A DNA stretch of 64,000 bases. It comes from Gossypium raimondii. Taxonomy: Eukaryota > Streptophyta > Magnoliopsida > Malvales > Malvaceae. This document shows positions 1 through 13,703 of this stretch, piece by piece; position 1 is the stretch's first letter, and every line of letters starts with the position of its first letter. The stretch lies in assembly GCF_025698545.1 (NCBI RefSeq), contig NC_068576.1, positions 55,154,094-55,218,093 on the forward strand, given 5' to 3'. The notes below the pieces were generated by a model. It was given only the letters and a program-made list of their open reading frames with translations. It searched no databases and was not told the DNA's origin. The position numbers and the translations under genes were made by a program.

Positions 1-1555
<1,555 letters not shown>

Positions 1556-1561
1556 TTATTG

Positions 1562-1600
1562 GCATTTAAATAGATGGGTTTATTAGGGATTTAGGGTTTT
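1562..1600 (-). promoter_or_regulatory. TATA-like element and telo-box upstream of ubiquitin-eL40 gene
   Basis: Read on the minus strand, AAACCCTAA (1591-1599) lies about 20 bases upstream of TATTTAAAT (1564-1572), which is about 70 bases before the ATG. Telo-boxes of this type are common in promoters of plant ribosomal-protein and translation genes, which fits the gene. The transcription start would be near 1530-1540; that position is inferred. Confidence 0.55.
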
Positions 1601-4600
1601 AGATGTTGTTTGGTTACAAGTTTATAGTTTCAATTTCCCGTCGTTTGGCAAGCCAGTTACAGATATAGGAATAGCAATATCCGGTTTTATTAGGTTAATT
1701 TATAATAGAGTATATTTAAAAAGGTTTAATGTTATAAAAAAATTTTAAACTTTTTCAAAAAAAATAAATTAAGCCCTTCCGACCTTTTTACATTTAATTG
1801 AGTCCTTAAACTGAGAAAATTAATTAAATAGATCTTTTGACTAATATTGACTGTTAAAAACTAACGGAACTGATGACGTAGCAATTTAAGTTGATTTAAA
1901 TTGTTTTTAAATATTCAATTTTCCATAGAATTTTAAAAAAATCATGACGTGGAACTTAATTAATAAAAATAATTTTTATTACATTTTTTCTTTATTTTCA
2001 AATTTCTTCTCAAAATGAAGAATCCTCTCTTTTCTAAACCTAATGGTCGCTACTCACCATCTTGTTGTCGGTGAAATTTCTTTTGGTTCTCGTTTTAACA
2101 TCGGAATAAAGCCCTTTCTCCCCTTCTCTCTCTCTCTCCCTAATGATTTTCTTTGATGCTGACAAAAAACTTTGTGAATCTAGACCTTGTGTTCAAAAAC
2201 TCGACCCATATTCATTATCGCCATTGATATCTATTTTTTTTTCTTTGTAAGTTCAATGCCTCGAAAGAATCGGAGGAATTGAGTGAAAATTTTTAGTTAT
2301 CAAACATAGAACAAGTTTACACTCTTTTACTCAACTAATGGGTGAATGTATCCACCATAGTATTTTCCACGGAGGACTTTCTAATCAAATATGTATTACA
2401 AAAAAAAAAATTATAGCTTTTATTGATTAGTGCTATTGTAATATTTTTAGGAAATTTGGTAAATTTGTTTACCTATTTTTGTTAACGGGTCACTTTCTTG
2501 TTGATTTGAGTTTTATACATTTTAAACATTTGTCTTTGACTTAATGATTTGGGTTTTGTTTAGGGTATGATTATGGTTTATTTTTTAAAAAAATTGACGA
2601 TGTTAGGGGTTAACTTAGTGGTGAGGGTGGACACGAGTTTAGCAATGGTGAATGAGCTGTTTAGGATGAGTTTATCTCAATTTCACGACTAAGTAGTGAG
2701 TGGAGGATGAAGGTTGATAAAAATAACTATTAAGCTTATAGATGGCGGAAAAAATAAAAGTTTTATGAAATTATTTTATTTTGTAATTTTTTCTGAAAAT
2801 GCTCTGCAAATAGTGTTTGGTTGTGAAAAAAATAAATAAAATTTTTCTTTAAAATTCATGTCGATCGTCATAATTAATTAGATATGAGATAAAATTTATA
2901 CATATTTAATGCATACATCATTATTTTTTTAAAAGTCGTAAATGCATATATCTACTTACATAATTAGATATGAGATAAAAAGTATCATGAATGTCTTTAT
3001 ATTAGAAGTTAGATTGTATTTTGTTCTCTCCACTAAAATAATTGTCAAATTAGTTCCTATACATTAGATCAAATAGTAAATTGATCATTTTTTAAAAATT
3101 TCATCTATTTTACTGTTAAAAATCATTTTTTAAAGTTATGACCGTAAAATTTATTATAAAAATATTTTTATGTTTTAAAAGTGTTTTAATATATTTATTT
3201 ATGAAAAGTTATGGCCAAGAAGTATGTACACAACTTATTTATGTGCCTACGTTATATATTAAAAATATATGTTTATTCGTAAAAACAAGTGTTATAAATT
3301 TTTTTATCATAACTTATTTGTAAAAATAATAAAATTTTAAAACTATGAAAAATTATATTATTTATAAATAGTGTTAGAAAAGCTATTTGACACCTTATAG
3401 AAACTTTTTTGTTTTATAAATGTTATATATTATAATTTTATATTATAAATTTTACTTAACTTACATATTATGAAAAAGTTAGAACCTATATAATTCTTTC
3501 TCCAAAATAAATTTATATAAATTTTATGATTAAAGTTACAAACTATTTGCATCGTGAACCCAAATATTATATGGTAGACGTTAATTATATAAGTACAAAA
3601 GGTTTTTTTGAATCATATCGTGAGATATGATACCATTTGAGATAATAGAGTTAGATACAAGCACCGGATATGGCTAGCAAACTCTTTAATTTGAGATAAT
3701 CAAAACTTCAAAATGTGGTTGAGAGGGCATTTGTTGTTCTGAAAAAAAAAATTCTCATATTAATAGCACAGCCTTAATTTAACTTAAAAAAAAAAATAAT
3801 GTTGGATCAAATTAGTATGTTGCAAACTTCATAGCTTCATTCATAGGTGGATTTAAGATGATCTACTTTTCAAAAAGTATTTGAAAGAAAGATATATTGA
3901 AGATCTTGATAATACATATTCAAATGATGATGGTGATAAACTCGACCAATGATCGACATTTGATGATAGTGCCAACAAATATGAAACACTAGAACAATTA
4001 GATAAATTTGTATATGATGTTTATTTTTCTTGTTATTTCCAGTAGTAATGATAATATTATAAACTAATTTTTTGGACTAACATAATATATATGATAATTT
4101 GATTTTAAATGTTGTTACTTGTTTAGAATTTCTTTTGTCATGCTAATAAATTTTATTTAATAATTAATATTTTAAAATTTTAAATTATGTAATTGTGTAA
4201 TTACAATCTAAACTACTAAATATGACATAGAGAATTACAATTTGTCACCAAACACCCTAAAGGAATTATGACTCTTTGCAATTACAAGAGAATGTAATTA
4301 TTAGGAAAATAATTACGCTTTCATTCAATTACTATATGCCATCCAAATAGATCTTTAAGAGTTTTACTAAGTTGGTATCACATTCGATCGAGTCACTTAC
4401 TTAGTAATGAATTTACCAAATGCCCTTCATTTTTAATAATCAATAGACATTATTGCAAGGGTAATTTTATATTTTATTTAAAATCTAGAAAAAATACTTC
4501 ACAAAATGAGATTCAAACTCAAAACACTGTGTTTTTTTTCATCTTTAACTTTATCATTTTAACCAGAAACATTTTTATTCTTATACCCTTTTTTTAATTT

Positions 4601-5686
4601 GTTATATACAATTTCTACCTAAATTGTGGGTGCAACAAAATCTAATTTAAATTATATGTTTTAAATATGCTCCAAATTTCTATAGCTTTAAGAACTAAAT
4701 TAAAATATTTTGTAATTTATAATGTTTTAAAATTTTAAATTAATTGAAAATACAAATATGTGCTATAATTTAGAGATATAAGATGAAATTAACTTGATTT
4801 TATTTTTCTTAATCCAACTGATTTAAAAGGAAAATCTAAAATACTTAATTAAAAACAGTGATATTACAATTTAATTAGCATAAAACAAAATCTTAACTAT
4901 TCCAAAGGACTTGTACATGTAATACAATTACAATAATGAATTATTTAGTTGATTGAGTTTTAGCTCGATTGACATAAATATTATTGTCAATATAGAAACA
5001 CGTAAGTTCGAGTGTGCTGACGTGTATCTTCTTCTTATGTATGGATTGAGAAGGAGTTATGGCCTATATGTAATTCTAAAAGAACAAATATAATCAAAAT
5101 CTATAATGAAAATATTTATATTCTAAAAGATTTTCCTTTATTCCAAGGGACATATATGCAAATCTTTATTCCAAGAGGCATATGTACAATGGATCCATAA
5201 AGTAAATACTTAGGCATATATGCAATGTGTCAACAAATCCATATTTATCGTCGTAATTGGTAAAGTCATTCTAAATTGATATTATCAATCACTCTTTTAT
5301 TTTTATTTTTTAAATTAAAGAATTTATTATTGAAAATAATTAATGATGCATGAATCGAATTGAATTAATTATTTAAATTAAAATTAATTGAAATATCGAT
5401 ATAACTAAAAGTTTAATTAATTAAATTTTAATAATTTTTAATTAAATCGATTAAATTGGTAACTGAAATTCTTATAAGAAAATATATATTTGAACCATGA
5501 TACAAATATTGACCAAATAATTTAAACCCTCCCCCACATTAGTAATGCCACTTCATCATTTCACCGAAGAACTCCTGCCCGAAACCTCGACAAGACCGAA
5601 ACTAAACCCCACTTTAATCAATCAGTCAGGTCCAAGCTCGCTCTTTGTCAAACAGTCAATTATAAGTTAAAAGGGCACATCACAGA
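1601..5686. other. AT-rich intergenic DNA with dispersed repeat remnants
   Basis: Between the divergently arranged ubiquitin-eL40 and PGL genes. Mostly A/T runs with many stops in all frames. Segments near 1740-1930 and 3030-3140 have the texture of decayed dispersed repeats: alternating phrases such as 'aaattaagccc' and 'aaactaacgg' that recur in similar form near 35.5 and 36.4 kb. No supported gene or RNA. The last 150 bases before 5687 become GC-richer, as expected for a 5' UTR and proximal promoter of PGL. Confidence 0.6.
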
Positions 5687-7414
5687 ATGGCATCTTCACC
5701 CCTTCAATTCTCCACTCCATTTCGCACTCTCCTATTATCATCGCCGTCGTTACGAAAATCCCCTCGTCTTCCTTTCCATCCTTCATTATTCTCGCCGCCC
5801 CTTACTCAGAAGACCCTCACTTTTTCGACTGGGACTAGAGCCGTTTCGGGGTCCGGGAAGTTTTATTGGAGAGCCAAGGCGTCGATGGCCGGGACCGCCA
5901 TGGAGAAAGGGAAAGGGAAAGTCGAAGTTTTTGATTCCGAGGAGAATCTTTCGGTTTCGCTCGCTAAATACACCGCCGATCTAGCCGCTAAGTTCTCCAA
6001 AGAGAAAGGCAGTTTCACCGTGGTTTTGTCTGGCGGCTCCCTCATCAAGTCTCTCAGGTCTTAAGCTACCTTTCATTTTCTTAGTTACTTTCACCATCTC
6101 ATTTCTATTTCTACTTGTTTTTTTCTCAAATTAATTGAACTTTCAGGAAACTAGTGGAACCCCCATATGTTGATGCGATTGATTGGTCAACATGGCATGT
6201 TTTCTGGGTGGATGAAAGGGTTGTTCCTAAGGATCATGATGACAGTAACTATAAGCTAGCTTTTGATGGGTTCCTATCGAAGGTATAATTAAAGAACATA
6301 GTGATTCCACTTTGTTATTTTCTCACAGAAATTATAGTCTGTTCTGGGTTATTTGTGACTAAATTGATATGCTAATGTGGTGGGCATGAGAAAGGTTAGG
6401 GTCTGAGAAGATAGATCATAGATGTTTCTACTTTGTGCAAGTTGGGTAAAAGTACCATGTAAATCAGATAGCATTTTGCCTCCTCTACTAAAAAGATGGG
6501 GAAATTAGTCCAGCAAACTGTTCTTTCTATTAAAGTTCCATTCATTTCTACCATTAAAAATGGTCTTGTTGAGGTACATGTACTGCATAGCAGAAAGATC
6601 TGTTTGCTCTTTAATGACAAATACGATTAATTTGCTTATTTTTTTAGTAAAGGGGTAAAATGCAATTTGACTCCTACTACTTTCACCCTGCTACTTTCAC
6701 CCTGCAAGGTGCTGTTGCTTTGTGCTTTTCTTTGTGGCAGGTTTGCCTGTTTAATGCATTCGAATCATCCAAAAGATACAAGAAAGGGTCTTGGTCTTTG
6801 AATAGTTAATATGAAATTGTTAAATTTTTATCTCCTTTTTTCTTAGCCAAGTTCTCTGCCAATTCTGGTTCTAAGATGATGTTAGTATACCATTTTTCCC
6901 TAGGTAACAAGTTAAAAGTACTTAAAACATGTTATTTTCTCACCTACAGGTACCGATTCTCCCTGGTAATGTATACGCCATCAATGATGCACTGTCTGCT
7001 GAAGGTGCAGCCGATGATTACGAGACTTGTCTCAAGCACTTGGTGAAGAGCAACGTGCTTAGTGTCTCAACAGCCACTGGGTTTCCTAAGTTTGATCTCA
7101 TGCTTCTCGGAATGGGACCGGATGGACACGTGGCTTCCCTCTTTCCTGGCCATCCTCTGGTGAAGGAGAACGAAAAGTGGGTTACCTTCATTAAGGACTC
7201 ACCAAAACCGCCCCCGGAGAGAATCACCTTTACTTTCCCAGTTATCAACTCATCTGCTCACATTGCACTTGTGATCTGTGGTGCTGGTAAAGCTGGTCCG
7301 GTGCATTCCGCATTGGGAAATAGTCAAAATTCCGCTCCACTGCCTGTTCAGATGGTTTCACCAGAAGGGGAGCTTGTTTGGTTTTTGGACAAAGATGCAG
7401 CTTCCAAGCTATAA
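5687..7414 (+). CDS. PGL3: 6-phosphogluconolactonase, plastid-targeted type
   Basis: Hydrolyses 6-phosphoglucono-lactone to 6-phosphogluconate, the second step of the oxidative pentose phosphate pathway. Exons 5687-6057, 6147-6282 and 6950-7414 join in frame to 323 residues. The first ~70 residues are Ser/Thr/Pro-rich with few acidic residues, like a chloroplast transit peptide. The lactonase/NagB-fold domain follows, with VVLSGGS near residues 112-118, FWVDERVVP near 145-153 and GMGPDGHVASLFPGH at about 223-237; these are the family's phosphate- and substrate-binding motifs. The C-terminus AASKL ends in SKL, which resembles a PTS1 signal; plastid/peroxisome dual targeting is reported for Arabidopsis PGL3, so SKL is probably meaningful here. 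Start chosen as the first ATG giving the transit-like leader; an internal Met at about residue 66 could give a shorter form without most of the leader. Intron 2 contains a duplicated 'ctactttcaccctg' (about 6680-6707). Symbol by resemblance. Confidence 0.93.
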
Positions 7415-9911
7415 GTTTTTAAGCCTATAGCTTATCTGAGTTGTTACTCGAGACTTACTTTGAGTGTGTTAAATTGGAGTTCACTGGTCTGAGCAGTGAT
7501 TGTGCTACCGGAGTTCGTCTCCACTATAGTTATCGACTAGCAACCATTTTCTTCTTTTTCTCATGATGAAAACATGCTATGTTCAATAAAACGTATTTCA
7601 TGGTTGCATCATCTGCGGCTTGAGTTGTTAAAAGTAGTCTTACCATGATAATTATAGGCACCGCTTGAAATGTTGTCTCTGTTTTTTACTATTTAGTTTA
7701 GTCTAAATGCTTAAATTAGAGGGAATAAGGTTGCGTTCAGATAATGGTCAAAATTTTACAGAACTCTTCTAGAGTTTTTCACTTATTCAAATTAGTTTGC
7801 GGTAAAAAGGTTAAAAAGAATTCTCAGAGCAAATTTGTCCTTTTGAAAATAATCAAAGCAATTTAATTACTATTAATTTTGAAAAATAGTTTGCATTTTA
7901 GTCATCACTTTTAAAAATAATCATTTTGAAAATATCAAAGTTTGCATTTTGAAAATAATCATTTTGGTCATTCGGAAGTATTTTTAAATTTTTTTTCCAC
8001 TTACTTTAGGTAAAATAAAAAATTAACATTTTAGTCCCTAATCTTTTAATATAAATGAGGTTTAATCCTTTTCTAAAAGGATGAGGTTAACCCTAAAATT
8101 GAAAAAAAAGGAAAGGGGTTTGTGGAAAATCTGTAGCTGAATCGTTTTTGTTCTGCTTCCTTCAGTACCGTTGATCTAAGGACATAACTGTAGTGCAGCT
8201 TTTTTGAAACTGGAAGTTGAATGATTTTTTTAATCCCTAGAAATTTATTATACCTAAAATTCACTTTTTTGCATCTTCTGCATTTCGGTGGTCCTTTACT
8301 TGACAAATTAAGCACAACTTCTATCTTATAACTTTAAGCAATGCTTGTTGTATGCCCCTAATCTCTAGCAATTTGTGTCGTGTGGGAACTCACAAGCTTT
8401 CACCATGTTGGTTTTAGGTGATAGCCTAAGTGATTGAACCAGCAAATAAGTGTGGAGAGTTTGGGCTAAGAGAATTGGTTATTCTGATTTTATCTTTTGG
8501 GGTTTCATTCATAATTTTGTGGTTTCATCCAATACACAGTCAAACCTCCCATTAATACTGTTCACTTCGAAGATGAAGAAAATAACAGAGGAGGGGGGTG
8601 TTGCCTCTTGTCCCCAATTTGTAGGGTTAAACTCTTTTTTAGGTAGGATTAAACTTCATTTATATTAAAAGTTTGGTACTAAGATGATAATTTTTATTTT
8701 ATTTAAATCATGTGGAAAATAAAAAATTTAGAAATAATTCCATGTCAGATTTCGGTTTACAATTTTAATAGAGTGACCAAAATGATCAAATTATATAATG
8801 TGGGTACCTAAATGATATAAAAAATCCAGGTGGCTAAAATGAAAATTTTTGAAAGTTAAGTAACCATATGTGTAGTTTACCCTAATGTTTACATGATTTT
8901 AATTGGTATAATAATAAATTTGTCCCTCCAAATTTACATAAATTAACAAAATTACTCAAACTTGTGTAAATGTGTAAATGTTAAAACTAAATTTATTGAA
9001 TTTTTAGAATTAATGCCAAAATGACAAATTAAATTAAAAAAAAGGGATCGAAGTAAAAATTAAGTGAATGTAATGTACTTAGAATAAAACAAGTCAGAAC
9101 TTTGAAGAGGAAAAATTATACTATATTTGGAAAACTCTTACTTGAGTATTTGACCGTTGATTTGACCCTTAAATGTCAATTTAGAAAGGTTTGGCTTTTA
9201 CATGCTATAAAAAAGGATTCCATTACGAGTATTTAGCCATTTTGTTACTTCTTACTCTAAAGCCAAAGCCAAGTAGCCAGTGGCAATGGTGAAAATTGCC
9301 TATTAGTCTATAAATTAGCATCCCATTGCTCCATGGTTTAGTATACATAATAGGAAGAAATGCTCATGTGCATGATACCTTCCATGCTACAAATGACACT
9401 ATGATAATCAGAGCCCATAATTCCAGTCAATGTACCATTTTGCAAGAGACATAATAAGAGATCCATCATGTCGGCCCCTGCAACGCCATTAGCCCTTTTT
9501 GCTCTTACATAGAGAGGGCTTGCCCGTCTATGGGATCTAGATCAGGGTGAAGACTAGGGACTTATGCTGGAAATGTTAACATGATAAATAGGTTTTGCTA
9601 AATTGCAATGGATCACAATGTCATTTGACAAGTATAAAAGGAAGAGGACACAGAATTATAAAAACATGCTCCTGCTTTTAAATTCCAACAATATTAAACA
9701 TTGTCTGGTTTCCCTGCTAACTTAAATGGGGGCTCAAATATGCTCAAATATATTGTCTTTTGACAATGGAGCATATCATCAACAGGTATTTAGTTCGACA
9801 CACAAATGCTAAAAGGAAATTAAACAAAAGATATGACTGTGCTATTTCAACTAACAGATGAGACACACTGATTCTTCCCTCGTAACAGGTAAAGTCCTGT
9901 ATAGTAATAAG
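7415..9911. other. Intergenic DNA with MITE-like dispersed repeat
   Basis: Downstream ends of two convergent genes (PGL and cytochrome b5). About 7750-8060 and 8690-8890 carry phrases of the 'gtcatcacttttaaa / aaaatgatcaaa' kind, typical of AT-rich terminal-inverted MITE remnants and similar to the foldback element at 13.1-13.7 kb. No reading frame with protein-like composition was seen. The last few hundred bases before 9911 would be the cytochrome b5 3' UTR. Confidence 0.5.
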
Positions 9912-11388
9912 CTACTCTTTCTTGGTATAGTGACGTACCGCAATAGCCAAGCCCAGTATCAAGAGGGGAACAAGAAATTGTAGGATCTTGATGACAAACT
10001 CAGGGGTCTTATCGGGATTGTAAGGCGTTTGCTGTGGTGGAATGTAAGTGCGCTTTGCCGGGACAGTTTTTGGATCAATCTCACCAATATAGTATTTTTC
10101 CATCATTTCTCTTGCTGAATCACTGTGACCCACATCTTCAAAATCATCGGTGGCATCCTTCCCTGAAAAAATTAGGGGACAAATAACATGATCAAACTAC
10201 CGAATTCAAGGTTAGTTACTTAAAGCACCAAATACAAAATCGATTGTAAAAACTTACCAGTAGCTGACAGCAAAACTTCATCACCTCCAGGATGATCATC
10301 CATGAACGGAGTTACATCATAAACCTGGATCAAGAGAAATCTCAATCTTAAACAATAGTTTAACTTCAAATACCTTGTTCTTGACTTCAATGGACTACTA
10401 AACATCAAAGGAGAAACGTTTGATATATAACGAAAATTTGACCTACAAACACCAGAAATCAAAATTTTCATTCCCCGTATTCAATTACAGGTAGCACTCT
10501 ACTCCTTTTTTTCACATAAGTAATGTTGGATGAGAGCAGATGATGGAACTACTGGAATGGTTCATTTGCATATTTATGTGATTAGATCCCATCATTACCC
10601 TTTTAACTAATTAGAGATAATATGAGTTCTGCCAATTGAAAAAACTTCAATCTATCAGACAAAAGCAACCACATAAATGGCATAAACTGTTGCAAAACAC
10701 ACACACACACACTTATATATATAACTAAAAGATTAATTAATAGTATCCAAATACTTGCAAAAAGTCAAATTTCAACTACCATGAAAATGAATATAATAAA
10801 TAGCTCTTTAATTCTCTCTCTCTCCATTAGAAGGAAAAATCCAAACTCTTTTTCTTCATGTCATATATCCTCCTAATTATGAAAAGAAAAACTTGAGAAT
10901 AGTCATTATGAAAAATACAGACATTTTCGAACTGGTACGCATGTTCCAGAACAGGGAATCCTCCCGCTAGCTTATAGTTTATTAGTATAAAATTATTGAG
11001 CAAAACAAATAATTCACAAACTTACAAATTTTATATATTTAGAATTATGTATTCATATAAACACAAAAATAATACATTTAAGTTAAAAAAAAACGTTTCA
11101 CATTCCAATTTTCATTCCTCGTAGAATCCGCCTTCCAAGTAACATAGATGAAACTTGCAATTGAAAGATGAACTAAACTCACAAATCATCCATAATCAAA
11201 CAAAATAAGCATGATTTTTAAATAAAAGCAAAGGAACTAAAACAATCCAGCAGAGAAAGGCCAGAAACATTAATAGAATAAAAGAAAGAACAAGATCTGA
11301 CCTTCCCAGAAATAATCAGCCAACAATCTTTGGTTTTGTTGTGGTTGGCAACCTCCTCGAAAATGTGCACTTTAGGATCTGAAGCCAT
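9912..11388 (-). CDS. CYB5: Cytochrome b5, ER tail-anchored
   Basis: Small haem protein that passes electrons to ER desaturases and hydroxylases. Exons 11302-11388, 10258-10324 and 9912-10162 (minus strand) join in frame to 134 residues, the usual plant cytochrome b5 length. The haem pocket is visible: VYDVTPFMDDHPGGDEVLL with axial His40, and DVGHSDSAREMM with axial His64. A Pro-rich linker (about 88-104) leads to a single hydrophobic anchor (about residues 106-127, ILQFLVPLLILGLAIAV) and a polar tail RHYTKKE, which fits tail-anchored insertion into the ER from the cytosol. The start is ATG at 11388 (MASDPKVHIFEEV), matching the family. An in-frame TTG upstream is not needed. All splice sites are GT-AG. 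Paralogue identity (isoform A to E) cannot be assigned with confidence. Confidence 0.95.
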
Positions 11389-13137
11389 TCCTTCAACGCT
11401 GCCAACCAAAGAAAAACACCAAAAATTTCAAAACCCCACCGCCGATTAGATCTGAAGCACCCAAAAAAGAAAGCTATAAAAGCGTATAAAAAAAGTAAAG
11501 CCCAGTTAAAACTATAAAAATAAAGAGTCCAAAAGGCTTCAACTATGTTCTTAAAAAAGAAGAAGGAAAAACTAGAGAAAGAGAATTTACGATGAAAAGG
11601 GAGAAAAGGCTTTAGCTTACGCCCCTCACTGTCTTTGTGTTTTTTTTGCGTCAAACGGACAGTGCTAATTGCCAACTCAAAAGAAAGTGTGGATCTTCGC
11701 TTCTACTTATGCTGTTGATGGCCAAAAAACGTCCATATAATCTTCAGACTTTACGGAACTATCCTCGATCATAATCAGTTCGATGAGGGTAGTTTTGTCT
11801 CTTCAGGAATACATTTTTCAGTTTTTATTTTTTATCGTTTTTCTCTGGCCATCAGTTTTTTTTTCAAATTAGTCCTGAAATTTTGTGGTGTTTTCATGTT
11901 TGTCCTGATTTATTTCATTCGTTGGTAAATTTAATTTAATTGTTATTGAATTTTACTTAAATTTTGATCAGATAAATTCTACATTAAATTTTTAATAATT
12001 ACAACTAAAAGTAAAACAAAAAAAATCATCACGATCAAATAACTTCGCATATATCAAAAATTAAGTTTATGGAATTTCATAAATTTAACATTTATGCAAT
12101 ATATTAATATGGTTAGTTGAGAATCCATTTTATCAACGTAAAATGAGGTTTTAATAAATCTAAAATTAATTAAAAATAATAGTGCTAGAAATTAAAATTA
12201 TTTTTAATATCTAAAAATAATAGAATTAAATTTCAAATGTGAGCAATTTTAATTAATTATTAAATTCATGTAAAGGGATCACACTAAGCTTTGTGTTAAG
12301 CTGTTTAGCTTATAGCTAGTTTAGTATTGTTTTTAGAATTGTTTTTAAAACATGTTTTATAAAAGTGATTTTAATAAGTATTTTTGAAAAGTTTAGTTTA
12401 AGATTTAAATGTTTAATATTGCTGTCAATAAGTGCTTTTTGAGAAATAAAATGTCCATTTTAAATATCTTGTTATAAAATAACAAATAAGCATTTAAATA
12501 CTGTTTAAATTAGTTGATATTATGATATTTTAATAAGAATATAGAAAATAATTTATTATAATTTGTTATTGATATTTTAATATATGATGAAAAATAAATA
12601 TTAAATATTTTTAAACAATTAACCGAGGAGGGAAAGTACCATATGTTGGAAAGATGAAAACGTAATTAAGCTATCAAAAGTACTTTTAGGAGAGAAAAGT
12701 TTAAAATTTTAATTTTTTCATTTGGAGAAAAATACATTTAAAAAGCCAAAAATTTCCTTCAAAAGTTAATTGTTTAGCATTCATTTTGCTTCAAAAATAT
12801 CTATAAAAAGCACTACAAAACACAATCTTAATTTAATTCCCAACTAACACGTCTTAACTAACACTTAAATTCCCAGGTTTTGGTTAGGCTGTTTAGCTTA
12901 ATCTAAGTGTACAGGCTGTTAGGTTTTAAAATAACTTGCGCCCATTTGAAGAAAGTAGGTATCATGTTTAAAGGTTTCTACACGTATTTAAAGTTAAACT
13001 TATGGTTGTTTCTGAAAAGAATGTTAGGCTTTTCTAGAAAATATCAATACTTAGTTTGAATAAAAAAAAATAGTTCTGAAAATAATTGTTAAGTTCAGAT
13101 ATTATTTTGGATAAAAAAAATTCAAATTTTAATGTGA
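11389..13137. other. Cytochrome b5 5' flank and AT-rich intergenic DNA
   Basis: 11389-11700 is the 5' UTR and promoter side of cytochrome b5 (on the minus strand, pyrimidine-rich stretches precede the ATG). 11800-13137 is AT-rich, stop-dense DNA with no gene I can support. A motif around 'taggctgtttagcttaa' appears twice (near 12295-12310 and 12885-12902), which may mark the edges of a degenerate repeat. Confidence 0.45.
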
Positions 13138-13703
13138 GAGTAAATTATATTTAAGGTCACTAAATTATTAGTAAGTTCATATTTTGGTCACTTAACTTTA
13201 AAAAGTTACAAAATGGTCATTGAACAATTTGAAAATTTTTATTTAAGTCATTGAATTGTTAAAGTTGTTACTGTATGGCCTTCTTTGTTTGCATTGCCCG
13301 TACTAATTGGAAGATCTCCTTCTCCTTCTCCTTCTCTTCTACAATTTAGTGTTTTTTATGAAATAGCTTTGAACGTCACAATTTTACGAACCAAAGTCCA
13401 AACAACATTGTTCTCTAATATCTAATATTGACTGTCAAATCAGCTTGAATCTAAATTATGTTCTTCTACTCTTAATGGATACTGATTTACTGTACTGATC
13501 GTTGAATTGTTACTTGGAGGTTACTAGTTGGGCTTTAAAAAGAAAATCTTAAGACCCAATATCTAAAATAAAAAACTTTCGAATAGTTCAATAATTTAAA
13601 TAAATTTTTTTGAATAATTTAATGACTATTTTATAATTTTTAAAATTGAATAACCTAAACATAAATTCATTAATAATTTAATAACATTAAATATAATTTA
13701 CCC
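13138..13703. repeat. Foldback (long terminal inverted repeat) element
   Basis: The left arm starts near 13138 (gagtaaattatatttaaggt) and the right arm ends near 13703. The reverse complement of the right arm begins gggtaaattatatttaatgt and stays alignable to the left arm for about 130 bases (for example 'aaaattataaaatagtcatt' against 'aaaagttacaaaatggtcat'). The centre contains a CTTCTC-type tract (about 13315-13344) and non-repeated DNA. No transposase is encoded. A target duplication was not found by eye, so superfamily is unassigned; long-TIR MITEs of the Mutator kind are one option. Confidence 0.6.

Noticed and set aside
11316-11675. 119-residue frame upstream of and overlapping cytochrome b5
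   Set aside because: Out of frame with the real coding exon and Phe-rich from pyrimidine-rich leader DNA; shadow.
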